Below, piece by piece: positions 26,255-35,175 of a stretch of 64,000 nucleotides of DNA. This DNA is from an uncultured Agathobacter sp. (GTDB lineage: Bacteria; Bacillota; Clostridia; Lachnospirales; Lachnospiraceae). How positions within the stretch are numbered: the first letter of the stretch is position 1; the number at the start of each line of letters is the position of its first letter. The DNA lies in NCBI GenBank assembly GCA_944381555.1, contig CALWLL010000022.1, forward strand, positions 18,135-82,134. The letters run 5' to 3'. Both the position numbers and the translations under genes were made by a program. Under the pieces are notes generated by a model that was not told the DNA's origin, searched no databases, and worked only from the letters and a program-made list of their open reading frames with translations.

Positions 26255-26503
26255 CTACTTCTCCTTCATTATCGCTTTAAACGGACTAATCTGCTTCGCC
26301 AATTCACGGATAGTATCCTGCTCCCGTTTCATATACTGCTCTAACATCTTTATCTCTTCTTCCCGAAAACCGCTTTGGGATGTGATAACGCAATCCGGAA
26401 CACATCCCTCTGCTTTTCTGTTTCCATCTTCAAATACAACGTAAATGCTTTGTCTTCCATCCTTTGGAACAATCCCGGATACCGTCATTTTTAATTCATC
26501 CAT
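26255..26503 (-). CDS. Small conserved-looking protein of unknown function (82 aa)
   Basis: 82 residues, not recognised. The N-terminal half looks like a small beta barrel (SGIVPKDGRQSIYVVFEDGNRKAEG style, with strands ending CVPDC). The C-terminal half is a charged helix (EEEIKMLEQYMKREQDTI). No membrane segment is visible. GGGAG precedes the ATG at 26503. It lies 35 bases downstream of the CmpB-family gene on the same strand, so it is probably its operon partner, and it is convergent with the protease gene. Confidence 0.6.
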   Translation of the reverse strand: MDELKMTVSGIVPKDGRQSIYVVFEDGNRKAEGCVPDCVITSQSGFREEEIKMLEQYMKREQDTIRELAKQISPFKAIMKEK

Positions 26504-26538
26504 ACGAATCTCCCATCCCTAAGCGTGCTCTATACTTA

Positions 26539-27834
26539 CTACTCGGTAATAACCATATTTGGCCATACCTTTTCAATTAACGCATCCTTATAATTTGCGT
26601 CTAAATATTCTTCGATTACATTGTCTGCCTCAATTCCCGCCTGACGTTCTGTATACCGGATCATTGCCATTGCTGAAATAAGTGCATTGCATACCATAAA
26701 CGCAACCAGAATCCATGTGATGATTTTTCCTTTCAGAGGAGGAATTTTCTCAATGGCCTTGCTCATATTCGGATATATCAACTTAATCCAAATGACAGAT
26801 AAAATCCCCCAGAATCCCATATAAAGCAGATTCGTTCTTCCGCCAATATTAAACGGCATTTCGCTGTAATCCCAGAATACAGTGCCAAGGACTATTTCTG
26901 TAAAAACGCTGCAGGCATATTCATATACGCCGCCCAGCAAAGCTCCAATCAGAAAAACATATCGGTCCGCTTCATTTGCAAACCGGTATAACACTAGCGT
27001 GAGGACTACGGCGCCAAGTCCCCACACGATACTGAACGGACCGTACAATACACTCGAACGGCTCATCCATACACCGCCTACAGCCCGGCAATAAACCGTT
27101 TCGATTAAATCCCCTAACAGTGCCGATACCAGAAATATCCAGATAATTTTGTCTAAACAGATGCCTTTTGCAAATACATACTTATTTCCTGCATTCGGGT
27201 CATCTTCCATATTTGGATATGCCTTTTCGATACGGCTCCAGATTCTCTCATAAATCCTGCTGTTTATGCCGCTTTGGTATTCCTGCTGCTTCTGCTGATA
27301 TTCGTTTATTTTCTGATTTCCTCTATCCTTAAACATGGTATAAAGTATAAGCAAAAAATCAACAAATAATACACTGCCCACAACACCACAGAATATCTGC
27401 ACTACAATATCCGGCAAAATATGTATCAGCACAAATATGATCGGATGCAATAATTCCGCCGCGCACCACAATGCTGCCGCAAATCCTCCGGCCACCAGAA
27501 GATTTTGCCACTGTCCATTGTATGGCGTAATGTCTTCGTATTTCCAAAGCATCCTCCGGCAGATTCGCCTGCTCACAAAATCAGCAACCGACTGCACCGC
27601 CAAAAATACGACAAACGCGGCCGCAAACTTAAACAGCATATAATCCGTCAGCCTCGGCCATAAAACGATCAGTATATCCATCATAATTCCATACATAAGA
27701 CAAAACGGAAGATTTGATAATCCCCTGTTTCTGAAACGTCTGTCTTTAATTGCTACTACGCACACCTCAAGAACCCATCCCAAAAATGAATATATAATAA
27801 GATATGCTGTTAAATCCAAAATAGTATTATTCAT
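26539..27834 (-). CDS. CmpB-family multi-pass membrane protein (putative ABC permease)
   Basis: 431 residues with two homologous membrane halves, each opening with a related motif (YSFLGWVLEV and ALLGDLIETV followed by RSSVLYGPF). This is the ABC_trans_CmpB family, annotated as putative ABC permeases, although no function has been shown that I know of. About 10-11 membrane helices. A charged cytoplasmic linker (about 170-225, Gln/Lys/Glu rich) joins the halves. The start at 27834 is placed by AGAGGAG; a GTG nine bases earlier is too close to that site. No ATPase gene pairs with it: the two adjacent ABC genes belong to another family and are broken. Confidence 0.8.
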   Translation of the reverse strand: MNNTILDLTAYLIIYSFLGWVLEVCVVAIKDRRFRNRGLSNLPFCLMYGIMMDILIVLWPRLTDYMLFKFAAAFVVFLAVQSVADFVSRRICRRMLWKYEDITPYNGQWQNLLVAGGFAAALWCAAELLHPIIFVLIHILPDIVVQIFCGVVGSVLFVDFLLILYTMFKDRGNQKINEYQQKQQEYQSGINSRIYERIWSRIEKAYPNMEDDPNAGNKYVFAKGICLDKIIWIFLVSALLGDLIETVYCRAVGGVWMSRSSVLYGPFSIVWGLGAVVLTLVLYRFANEADRYVFLIGALLGGVYEYACSVFTEIVLGTVFWDYSEMPFNIGGRTNLLYMGFWGILSVIWIKLIYPNMSKAIEKIPPLKGKIITWILVAFMVCNALISAMAMIRYTERQAGIEADNVIEEYLDANYKDALIEKVWPNMVITE

Positions 27835-28012
27835 CTCTAACACTCCTCTTTATGTGCCATCCTGTTTTTCCCTCAGCATCAGACATCCGCTTGCAGGATT
27901 CTATATCCATAGTATATTTTTTGCTGGTAAGATGGTCAACATTTTTTGTCAGTTCTTCTGATATTTTATCATTAACAGCACTCTTTCGCAATTCAGTTTC
28001 ATCTTCCGTCAA
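27827..28012 (-). CDS. Doubtful 61-codon ORF in frame after the ABC stop codon
   Basis: The frame opens with TTG directly behind the TAG of the ABC pseudogene and runs in the same frame for 61 codons to overlap the start of the CmpB-family gene by 8 bases. The peptide is hydrophilic and charged and matches no family I know. Only a weak AGGA precedes it. It may be a coupled small protein, a read-through tail or leftover sequence from the deletions seen upstream. Confidence 0.25.
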   Translation of the reverse strand: MTEDETELRKSAVNDKISEELTKNVDHLTSKKYTMDIESCKRMSDAEGKTGWHIKRSVRDE

Positions 28013-29003
28013 CTATTCCTGTTCAAATGCGCCTGTGTAAAGCTGATAATACTGCCCCCTTTCTGCAATCAGTTTTTCATGATTGCCCCGCTCAATGATA
28101 TGTCCATGCTCAAGAACCATGATTACATCCGCATTTTTTATTGTGGAAAGACGATGGGCAATTACAAATACGGTTCTGCCCTTCATCAGCTTATCCATAC
28201 CATCTTGTACTAATTTTTCCGTACGGGTATCGATAGATGATGTTGCCTCATCCAAAATCATTACAGGCGGATCAGATACCGCAGCACGAGCAATCGAGAT
28301 AAGCTGTCTTTGCCCCTGTGAAAGTCCGCTTCCATCGCCTTTTAAGACGGTTTCGTAGCCTTTAGGAAGCATACGGATAAATCCGTCTGCATTGGCAAGT
28401 TTTGCGGCCGCAATACAATCCTCATCAGTGGCTTTGGGATTTCCGTACCGGATGTTTTCCATTACGGTTCCCGTGAACAGATTAACATCCTGCAAAACGA
28501 CGCCAAGTGAACGGCGCAAATCCGCCTTTTTAATCTTGTTGATATTGATTCCGTCATAACGTATTTTGCCGTCTGCTATATCATAGAAGCGGTTTAAAAG
28601 ATTTGTAATTGTTGTTTTGCCCGCAATCACTTTTACAATCTGCAATATCAGAAGCATTACAAGGACAGCAACAACGGTCAGCCATACGCTGGTATAAATC
28701 ATGCATACCAATACTGCCGCAATTGTGAACAGCGAAGAAATAAGCTGCGCCATAGACTGCGCAATCATTTGCCGGAGCGTATCGGTATCATTGGTATAAA
28801 GGCTCATAATATCACCATGCGTCCGGGTATCAAATGTGCGGATCGGCAGCCGCTGCATTTTATCAAACATTTCATCACGGATTTTTTTAAGCGTTCCCTG
28901 AGCGATCGTAACCATAACCCGGTTGTAAAGCAGACTGGACTTTGTGCGTTTCTCTGCCGGAGCGTGCATTTACAGACGGTTCTCTATTTTTATCATTACT
29001 CAT
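28013..29003 (-). pseudogene. ABC exporter subunit, broken by a frameshift and internal deletions
   Basis: This is the second gene of a heterodimeric multidrug-type ABC exporter. The original start (ATG at 29003, with AGGAG) leads into MSNDKNREPS, then shifts frame; a shorter frame starting MHAPAEK continues. It jumps at once to a mid-membrane segment (LLYNRVMVTIAQG), so the first helices are missing. A second gap joins membrane helix 4 straight to the ATPase at VKVIAGKTTITNLL, which removes the rest of the membrane domain and the first glycine of Walker A. The remaining ATPase looks normal: LSQGQ signature, ILDEATSSID Walker B, VIAHRLS. The product cannot form a transporter. Confidence 0.8.
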
Positions 29004-30011
29004 TTTCATCATCTCCTTTCCTCTGTGATTCATATATCTCACGATAAATACTGCAATTCTCCAAAAGCTCTGCTATACGGCGGGCTGAAGCAAAAGAAAT
29101 CGTAAGCATCACAAATACCATTGAGAGCATCATAAGACTTGTAAGAATCTGGGTCGCATAGGAAAGCAGGGCTGTCAAATCGCCGGTTGTCATTCCCAGA
29201 GCCGCGTTGTTTCCGCTTGCAACAATTGCCTTTGCTCCAATCCATGAAATCAGTATCATGCAGGCATACATAAAAAACTGCATAATCGGCGAATTGAAAG
29301 CAATCAGTTTCTCTCCCTTAGAGAAATCACGGTATATCTTACCGGAGATTTCCTTGAATTTGCCGACTTCATAATCCTCACGGTTAAAGGACTTGACGAC
29401 ACGGATTCCGCGAACATTTTCCTGTACAATGTTGTTCAGTTCGTCGTAGGTATGAAAGACCCCGCTCAGAATCGGGTTTACCTTACAGATAATCAGATAA
29501 AGCAAAAATGCCATAACCGGAATAACTGCAAGAAAAATCAAAGAGATTGCTGCATTGATCCGAAAGGAAACAATCATTGAAAAAATGAGCATAACCGGTC
29601 CCCGGATTGCCATCCTAATCAACATCTGATAAGCATTTTGGATGTTTGTAATATCCGTTGTCAGACGCGTCACGATGGAAGCCATCGAAAACCTGTCGAT
29701 GTTTGAAAAAGCAAGCGTCTGCACATTATCATACATATCCTGTCTCAGATTAGCAGAAAAGCCTGCTGACGTCCGGGCAGCAAAATGTGCCGATAAAACG
29801 CCTGTGCAAAGCTGGAACCCGGCAAAGGCGAGCAGAATAAGACCATACTCCACACAGCGCTCATATCTCCGACATCTATACCTTTATCAATAACCTCCGC
29901 CATACAAAGCGGTATGGCAATTTCAAAAGCTGCTTCTAATACAGACAGCATAATGGTAATGATTGAGCCTTTCTTATATTCACGAAGACTCTTCATTAGT
30001 GTTCTTATCAT
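28996..30011 (-). pseudogene. ABC exporter partner subunit, frameshifted and lacking its ATPase domain
   Basis: First gene of the exporter pair. It starts MIRTLMKSLREYKK at 30011 and shifts frame near 29850 (SAVW to EYGLILLAFAGF). It then runs through a normal type I exporter membrane domain (SAHFAARTSAGFSANLRQD, SIVTRLTTDITNIQNAYQ). After ARRIAELLEN it goes directly to CSIYREIYESQ, which is the usual extreme C terminus of such ATPases. The whole nucleotide-binding domain (about 235 residues) is therefore missing by an in-frame deletion. The junction fits recombination between similar ELLE-coding stretches at both domain ends. It overlaps the start of the second subunit. Regulated by the adjacent marR. 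Confidence 0.8.
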
Positions 30012-30026
30012 ATTTTCCCTCCTTAA

Positions 30027-30040
30027 TGTAGCGCGCTACA
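30027..30040. promoter_or_regulatory. MarR operator ahead of the ABC genes
   Basis: Perfect 14-bp palindrome TGTAGCGCGCTACA in the gap between marR and the first ABC gene. Its half-sites match the element at the marR promoter. Confidence 0.75.
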
Positions 30041-30078
30041 CTTTATATTTAAGTAAAAGCCGAACTAATCCGGCTTCC

Positions 30079-30498
30079 CTATTCCAAATTATTATACATT
30101 TTCAAAAGCATCTGCATTAGCTTTTGAATATCCTCCTGAGAGAAGGAGGCAAGAAGTTTGCGCTCATTAGCAAGAACCCTCTGCTCCATCTCAGCCCCGA
30201 TGACTTTTGCCTGTTCTGTCAGCTCAATAATTTTGTTTCGTTTATCATTCATATCCATGTGGCAGCGCAGATGTCCATTCTGCTCCATTCGTCTGACGAT
30301 GCCGACCACCGTTGGATGAGATACCTCCAGATAGATTTCCAGCTCCTTCTGGGTTGCACTGCCTCCCTGCTTATCCAAAAATGCCAGCACACGGCTTTGT
30401 GCAAGCGTCAGATTGTAATGCTTTAAATCGGCATCTGCATTTATCTTTAACTTATCGTTAATATTCTTTATTAAATAACCTATATCTTTATGTTTCAT
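30079..30498 (-). CDS. MarR-family transcriptional regulator
   Basis: 139 residues with the winged-helix MarR fold: TQKELEIYLEVSHPTVVGIVRRME is the recognition helix region and DMNDKRNKIIELT is the wing. MarR proteins bind palindromes as dimers and release DNA when they bind a phenolic or drug-like ligand. Two TGTAG-N4-CTACA sites flank this gene, one over its own transcription start and one ahead of the ABC exporter pair, so it probably represses itself and the exporter. The start is uncertain among three close ATGs (30498, 30504, 30510) behind GGGATGGG. The regulated exporter is no longer intact, so the regulator may now be orphaned. Confidence 0.85.
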   Translation of the reverse strand: MKHKDIGYLIKNINDKLKINADADLKHYNLTLAQSRVLAFLDKQGGSATQKELEIYLEVSHPTVVGIVRRMEQNGHLRCHMDMNDKRNKIIELTEQAKVIGAEMEQRVLANERKLLASFSQEDIQKLMQMLLKMYNNLE

Positions 30499-30517
30499 AT
30501 TCATTCCCATCCCATTC

Positions 30518-30531
30518 TGTAGCACACTACA
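30518..30531. promoter_or_regulatory. MarR operator at the marR transcription start
   Basis: TGTAGCACACTACA, the same half-sites as the site at 30027, placed just downstream of the -10 box so that binding would block transcription. Confidence 0.7.
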
Positions 30532-30532
30532 C

Positions 30533-30561
30533 ATTATGGCAGAAACATTCTATTCTGTCAA
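30533..30561 (-). promoter_or_regulatory. marR promoter
   Basis: On the minus strand, TTGACA (30556-30561), a 17-base spacer and CATAAT (30533-30538), followed at once by the operator. Confidence 0.7.
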
Positions 30562-30595
30562 GTGTTTTACAGATTATGCTGCGGGATACCGGCTT

Positions 30596-31660
30596 TTATA
30601 AGGACAGCAAACCGATTGTTTTTTGAAGCCCCTCCCTAATGTGTACTTTGGCTTTCCAGCCAAGTTCTTCCAACGCACTGCTATCAAGCAGAGCTTTTGT
30701 CGCTTTTGAATATCCGGCAGCTTCAATATCATCCGGCAGGTCAAAAATCACTTTTTTGTTTGAAATTTCGGCCAAAATCTCTGCCAAATCTCTTAGCATA
30801 ATATCGGAATGGCTGTCTGCTATATTATATGCACATTTACTCTTTCCCAGCAACAATATTGTCAATATTCCCATAACGGCGTCTGTTACATAAGTATATG
30901 AGTACAACTGACTTCCATCACTCTTTAAGACAATATCTTCTTTTTGGACAGCTTTATGGATAAACTGTGAGATTGCCTTTGTATCTGATTCCATTACGGT
31001 AGGGCCGTATACTCTTGATAATCTTGGAATGACAAAATCAATGCCATATTTCTTCCCGTAAGCATGGCAAAGCGTTTCACCAAGCCTTTTACTTTCCGGG
31101 TATCCTGCACGCAGTGTATTGCAATCTAAATATCCCAGATACTTCTCGTCAAACTTATCCACGTCTCCCCGGTTTTCTCCGTAAATTTCTACGGATGAGA
31201 GAAAAACAAAACGCCTGCAGCCACACTTTACAGATAAATCCAGTAAATATCTGGTACCATCTACATTTGCCGTAATCGTTCCGATTGGGTCTGTTGCATA
31301 CGCAACCGGATGCGTATTGCTTGCAGCATGAATCACATAGTCTGCCTGCTGCGTTATATCTAACGGTTCTGTAATATCATGTGATATATGGCAAAAATGT
31401 GCCTTATCAACCATATACTCCCCGAACCTGCGCTCAGCCCTCTGGGCGCTGCGGCTGACTGCAATGATTTTGATATTATCCCAACAGTGCTTATTTCTGT
31501 ACATCAAAATATCAATCAGCACAGATGCAATCATTCCCGTTGCCCCGCTTATGAGAACCGTCTTATTTCTTAAAAGGTTCCAAGGAATACGGTTGTTTAA
31601 TGCACATTGCCGTATATCCTCTTTATATTCTTCACTCTGTAAAAATCTATTATGCTTCAT
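30596..31660 (-). CDS. NAD-dependent epimerase/dehydratase (extended SDR)
   Basis: 354 residues. Extended SDR with the cofactor motif SGATGMIA (38-45), a strand with HAASNTHP, the active-site Ser in LSSVEIYGEN and the Tyr/Lys pair in GYPESKR. These enzymes modify nucleotide-activated sugars. It is the last gene of the cluster and overlaps the IspD-like gene by 11 bases, so the two proteins may act in sequence, for example on a CDP-linked or phosphorylated alditol or sugar. The product sugar cannot be read from the sequence. Confidence 0.85.
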   Translation of the reverse strand: MKHNRFLQSEEYKEDIRQCALNNRIPWNLLRNKTVLISGATGMIASVLIDILMYRNKHCWDNIKIIAVSRSAQRAERRFGEYMVDKAHFCHISHDITEPLDITQQADYVIHAASNTHPVAYATDPIGTITANVDGTRYLLDLSVKCGCRRFVFLSSVEIYGENRGDVDKFDEKYLGYLDCNTLRAGYPESKRLGETLCHAYGKKYGIDFVIPRLSRVYGPTVMESDTKAISQFIHKAVQKEDIVLKSDGSQLYSYTYVTDAVMGILTILLLGKSKCAYNIADSHSDIMLRDLAEILAEISNKKVIFDLPDDIEAAGYSKATKALLDSSALEELGWKAKVHIREGLQKTIGLLSL

Positions 31661-32387
31661 TCTTTTTTCCGTCTCCAGTCTTTAACCAGAAATCCCTTTG
31701 CGTTGTGTATAAGGCTTTAAAAATATCAATATCTTCCAGCGTTGTAATTTTTATATTCTTATTAGAGCCTAATGAAAAGTACAGTTCATCTCCTAAATCG
31801 AGCAGCAGCGTATTCGTATATACTGCATTGGTAATTCCACGGCGGACTGCTTCTTTATGCGCCTCAAGCGCTTTTTTGAATTGATATGCCTGCGGCGTCT
31901 GCACCCTCATAATGTCTTTTCTGTCAATTCCATCACTGCCACGTTCTCCATCCTCCGTGCGCATAATCGTTTCCTGACATCTGACTGCCGACAGACCGGA
32001 GCCATATTCTTTTGCCTTTAAAATGCAGTCTGTAATGATATCTTCACTTATCATAGGTCTGACTGCATCATGAATCACTACAATATCATCGTCCTGACAA
32101 TACTTCTCCAGTTCGAGCAAAGCCTTGCGTGCAGACGCCTGTCCATTCTCGCCGCCTTCTATTACCCATTTTAGTTTTGTGATACCATATGCCCCTGCAT
32201 ATCCCATTAAAACGTCCGTCCATCCTTCAATGCACGATACGATGACAGCATCAATATCCCTGTGCCGCTGAAATGCCTCCAGCGTATAAATAATAATCGG
32301 TTTTTCATATATTGGAATGAACTGCTTAGGCACAGACTGCTCCGTCCTGCTTCCGCTTCCCCCTGCCAAAATCAACGCCACATTCAT
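31650..32387 (-). CDS. IspD/TarI-like cytidylyltransferase 1
   Basis: 245 residues. Nucleotidyltransferase fold of the IspD/TarI group with LAGGSGSR then VPKQF near the N terminus, and VIHDAVRP, the CTP/metal-binding segment. IspD makes CDP-methylerythritol for isoprenoids and TarI makes CDP-ribitol for teichoic acid. Position inside a glycan cluster with a CDP-polyol transferase favours the TarI-like role. GAAGGGAAG precedes the start. A second, diverged copy lies directly upstream. Confidence 0.82.
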   Translation of the reverse strand: MNVALILAGGSGSRTEQSVPKQFIPIYEKPIIIYTLEAFQRHRDIDAVIVSCIEGWTDVLMGYAGAYGITKLKWVIEGGENGQASARKALLELEKYCQDDDIVVIHDAVRPMISEDIITDCILKAKEYGSGLSAVRCQETIMRTEDGERGSDGIDRKDIMRVQTPQAYQFKKALEAHKEAVRRGITNAVYTNTLLLDLGDELYFSLGSNKNIKITTLEDIDIFKALYTTQRDFWLKTGDGKKNEA

Positions 32388-32437
32388 ACGTTCTTCCCTT
32401 CATTTTCTTTATTGTACCCTTAAAAGTCTTTTGTCTC

Positions 32438-33148
32438 TTAGCAATAATTACTACCGCTTGTCATGTCAAACAGTGCCTTAAACATCTCCACATCTTCAAC
32501 TGTGTTGATTTTAATATTCAGATCCGACCCCTTTGAAAAAGCAATCTCTTTTCCAAGCCGAGACACCATATTGTTTGTATCGACCTCATTTAGAATGGAT
32601 TTTTCCAATGCTTCTTTATGATATTCACATAGATCTCCTAAACGGTATGTTTGAGGCGTCTGTATTCTTCGGAAAGAATATCTCGATATGGAACTTAATC
32701 CTGTTTTTCCGTCTTTTGTCAACATGACATTATCCATTGATGCTACTGCTGAAATTCCCATACCTCTTTCCTTGCAGGTGACAATACTATCCGAAATAAT
32801 CTCATTGGTAACTAACGGACGTATGGCATCATGAATAACCACTATGTCATCCTCCTGACACGCTTCCCTAAGTTTATCTGCCGCCAGCTTTGAGGTTTCC
32901 TGGCCATTTATTCCACCTGTAATAATCCACTTTAATTTGGTGATTCCAAACTGCTTTGCATATGCTTCCACCATCTTCTCCCAGCCGCTTAGGCATGCAA
33001 CCATGATGGCGTCAATCTCCGGGTGTTTTTGGAATCTTTCCATTGTATACACAATGACCGGTCTGTTATATACATTTACAAACTGCTTCGGAATGTCCAT
33101 CTTAAAGGATGGGTCTGTTCCTCCGGCTAAAAGTACTGCTATGTTCAT
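32438..33148 (-). CDS. IspD/TarI-like cytidylyltransferase 2, with altered nucleotide loop
   Basis: 236 residues, clearly a paralogue of the neighbouring gene: shared blocks include IPKQF, GITKLKW, GGxNGQ, DDIVVIHDAxRP and RxQTPQ. The CTP loop reads LAGGTDPSFKMDIPKQF, so the usual G-x-G-x-R is changed to T-D-P-S-F-K. The enzyme could therefore use CTP differently or have a separate polyol substrate. Two tandem copies suggest two CDP-activated donors. A TarJ-like reductase is not present; the SDR at the end of the cluster may take part instead. Confidence 0.78.
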   Translation of the reverse strand: MNIAVLLAGGTDPSFKMDIPKQFVNVYNRPVIVYTMERFQKHPEIDAIMVACLSGWEKMVEAYAKQFGITKLKWIITGGINGQETSKLAADKLREACQEDDIVVIHDAIRPLVTNEIISDSIVTCKERGMGISAVASMDNVMLTKDGKTGLSSISRYSFRRIQTPQTYRLGDLCEYHKEALEKSILNEVDTNNMVSRLGKEIAFSKGSDLNIKINTVEDVEMFKALFDMTSGSNYC

Positions 33149-33195
33149 GATAATTCACACTCTTTCCTGTCTTTTGTCCAAAACCAATCATAAGA

Positions 33196-34209
33196 TTAAC
33201 ACCACGAGCCCTCAAAATGATGGACTGCGACTGTGGCATTCGTCTTCATACATTCATTCGTTTCCTTGATCATTGGTGCTAAAACCTGATACGGATAAAT
33301 AGTTATTCCGTCTATAACCTGATACTTTCCATTATTCACATATCCGTGCTTATGAAACGTCTCAATTTCTTTTCCCAGACTCGTCGTGTAATAGAGAAGA
33401 TTGCTGCTGTCTAATTGCTCATACACACTCATAAGCTCCTTAACAAACGGATGGCCTTTTACTGCGCCAAAGCCAGAACCTTCATTGATACCTCCCGAAA
33501 CCTCTGTTCCAAAAAAAGCTTCATTTTGTCGCAATATGTCTAAGGACTGTAACAATTCCACATCCGTGTCCATATAAATACCACCATGCTGATATACAAC
33601 ATCAAGCCTTACATAATCCGGCAAATGCGCCCATCTTCTGTTTGCATACGCTTCTCTTGTATATGGTATCTTATCAACGTCATAATTCTTTTCATTCCAG
33701 CAAATAAATTCATAGTCCGGACATAATTTATGCCAATTATCAACTTCACGCCTCAAATGTGCGGGCATTTCTTTTCCGCCAAACCAGCAATAATGTATTC
33801 TTTTGGGAATAACAGCTTCCGATAGACTTGTATGTAATACTTCATATGTATCGGTGCTATTTTTCTTTAAATCATGATAGGAATATATCTCTACACGGTT
33901 AAAATAGTCTATATTCTGAATCTGCTTTAAAACATCCTGATAAAATGCCGTTGTAATCAGCAGCACAATCTCCTCCGGTTTGTATTGCTCCATTATTGCG
34001 CCAATAGATAATACCGGAATGTACTCTTCCCCAACGGCTATACATTTTCCGTTTTTTCCAGAATCGTTATCAATAACTCCCCATACCTTAAAGTCTTTAT
34101 TTCTGTATGTAAAATCATGATACATAATATGAAAATAACTGCCCGCACCAAAACAGATAATTTTTTTACTTTTTCTCCAAATAAATTCGTCCAATTCCTT
34201 TTTACCCAT
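33196..34209 (-). CDS. GT32-like glycosyltransferase with N-terminal Rossmann module
   Basis: 337 residues. Residues 14-112 form the cluster's recurring module (KIICFGAGSYFHIMY ... WGVIDND). The second half is a GT32/OCH1-like glycosyltransferase: IPKRIHYCWFGG (134-145), DYVRLDVVYQHGGIYMDTDVE with the metal-binding DTD at 214-216. This transferase family uses nucleotide sugars to add residues to glycans. It lacks a membrane segment. It sits between the methyltransferase and the cytidylyltransferase genes. Confidence 0.83.
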   Translation of the reverse strand: MGKKELDEFIWRKSKKIICFGAGSYFHIMYHDFTYRNKDFKVWGVIDNDSGKNGKCIAVGEEYIPVLSIGAIMEQYKPEEIVLLITTAFYQDVLKQIQNIDYFNRVEIYSYHDLKKNSTDTYEVLHTSLSEAVIPKRIHYCWFGGKEMPAHLRREVDNWHKLCPDYEFICWNEKNYDVDKIPYTREAYANRRWAHLPDYVRLDVVYQHGGIYMDTDVELLQSLDILRQNEAFFGTEVSGGINEGSGFGAVKGHPFVKELMSVYEQLDSSNLLYYTTSLGKEIETFHKHGYVNNGKYQVIDGITIYPYQVLAPMIKETNECMKTNATVAVHHFEGSWC

Positions 34210-34222
34210 CTTATCACTCTTC

Positions 34223-35149
34223 TCAATTTACTTTTTCCAATAAAGTTATACAATCTAAATCCTTGTAGCCCCAGTCGATAACCTGCTGTTCAACAACAGT
34301 AAATCCTGCCCGGTATGCCAGATGGGCAAATATTTTTTTACTCATAAAATTACGTCCTTTTTTCGAGTATTCAAAAGAAGCCTTATAATCCTCATCATTA
34401 TTGGAATGATGTATCAGCGCTTTTCCGCCCGGGACTAATACGCGATAGATGTCAACTAAGTATTCATAGATGTCTATCAATTCAAAATGAACCATTGCAT
34501 CATAAGAAAACAGCGCTGTATATTCGCCGCTTTTGAGTTCTTTCAGGTTATATCCGTCATTGCAGTAATAACTAATATTTGAGACATCTGAAAATCTGCT
34601 CCGGCAGAAATCTATATTTTTCTGCAAAATGTCAACCAAAGTAATTCTTCCTGCTTTATCTATATATTGTTTTACATGCCTTCCCCTTCCGCAGGCGAGT
34701 TCTATAACATTAGTCAGATCTAACTGTGAAAATAAACGATAAAACTCTGTTTCCGCATTCCAGAAGCCATCCAACTCTGTTTCCGCATCTTCAAAATAAG
34801 CATCCATATTATCAATATGAAAAAATGCACAGTACTCTCTGTTAAACTCAACCTTATTTTTGTTTACCAAATGAGCAAGTTCATCCAATGCGCAATATTC
34901 CCTGCCATCTGCATCCAGCATATCGCATATCTCTTCTGCCCCAACAGCTACAGCAATAATAAACTTTGCCCCCAGCTCTTTGGCTTCCTGATAACTGTAT
35001 ACTTTTTTATCATATACGCTCTGAATTTCTTTATGACGTTTATCACAAAATCCGATGATATAAGCGCTTAATCCCTGATTTTTTAAGAACTCATAACACC
35101 CCTTTCCCTGTCTGCCTGCACCATAAATAATATATCTATCCTCTGTCAT
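34223..35149 (-). CDS. SAM methyltransferase with N-terminal Rossmann module
   Basis: 308 residues. Residues 1-95 are the recurring module (RYIIYGAGRQGKG, ending with a strand IIAVAV). From about 140 on it is a class I methyltransferase with motif I VIELACGRGRH, an ILQKNIDFCRS motif II region and LVPGGKALIHH. It probably methylates a sugar or its acceptor lipid. GAGAAGGA precedes the start. Part of the long leftward operon. Confidence 0.82.
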   Translation of the reverse strand: MTEDRYIIYGAGRQGKGCYEFLKNQGLSAYIIGFCDKRHKEIQSVYDKKVYSYQEAKELGAKFIIAVAVGAEEICDMLDADGREYCALDELAHLVNKNKVEFNREYCAFFHIDNMDAYFEDAETELDGFWNAETEFYRLFSQLDLTNVIELACGRGRHVKQYIDKAGRITLVDILQKNIDFCRSRFSDVSNISYYCNDGYNLKELKSGEYTALFSYDAMVHFELIDIYEYLVDIYRVLVPGGKALIHHSNNDEDYKASFEYSKKGRNFMSKKIFAHLAYRAGFTVVEQQVIDWGYKDLDCITLLEKVN

Positions 35150-35175
35150 TTTCTAATCCTTCTCACATTTGTTTT

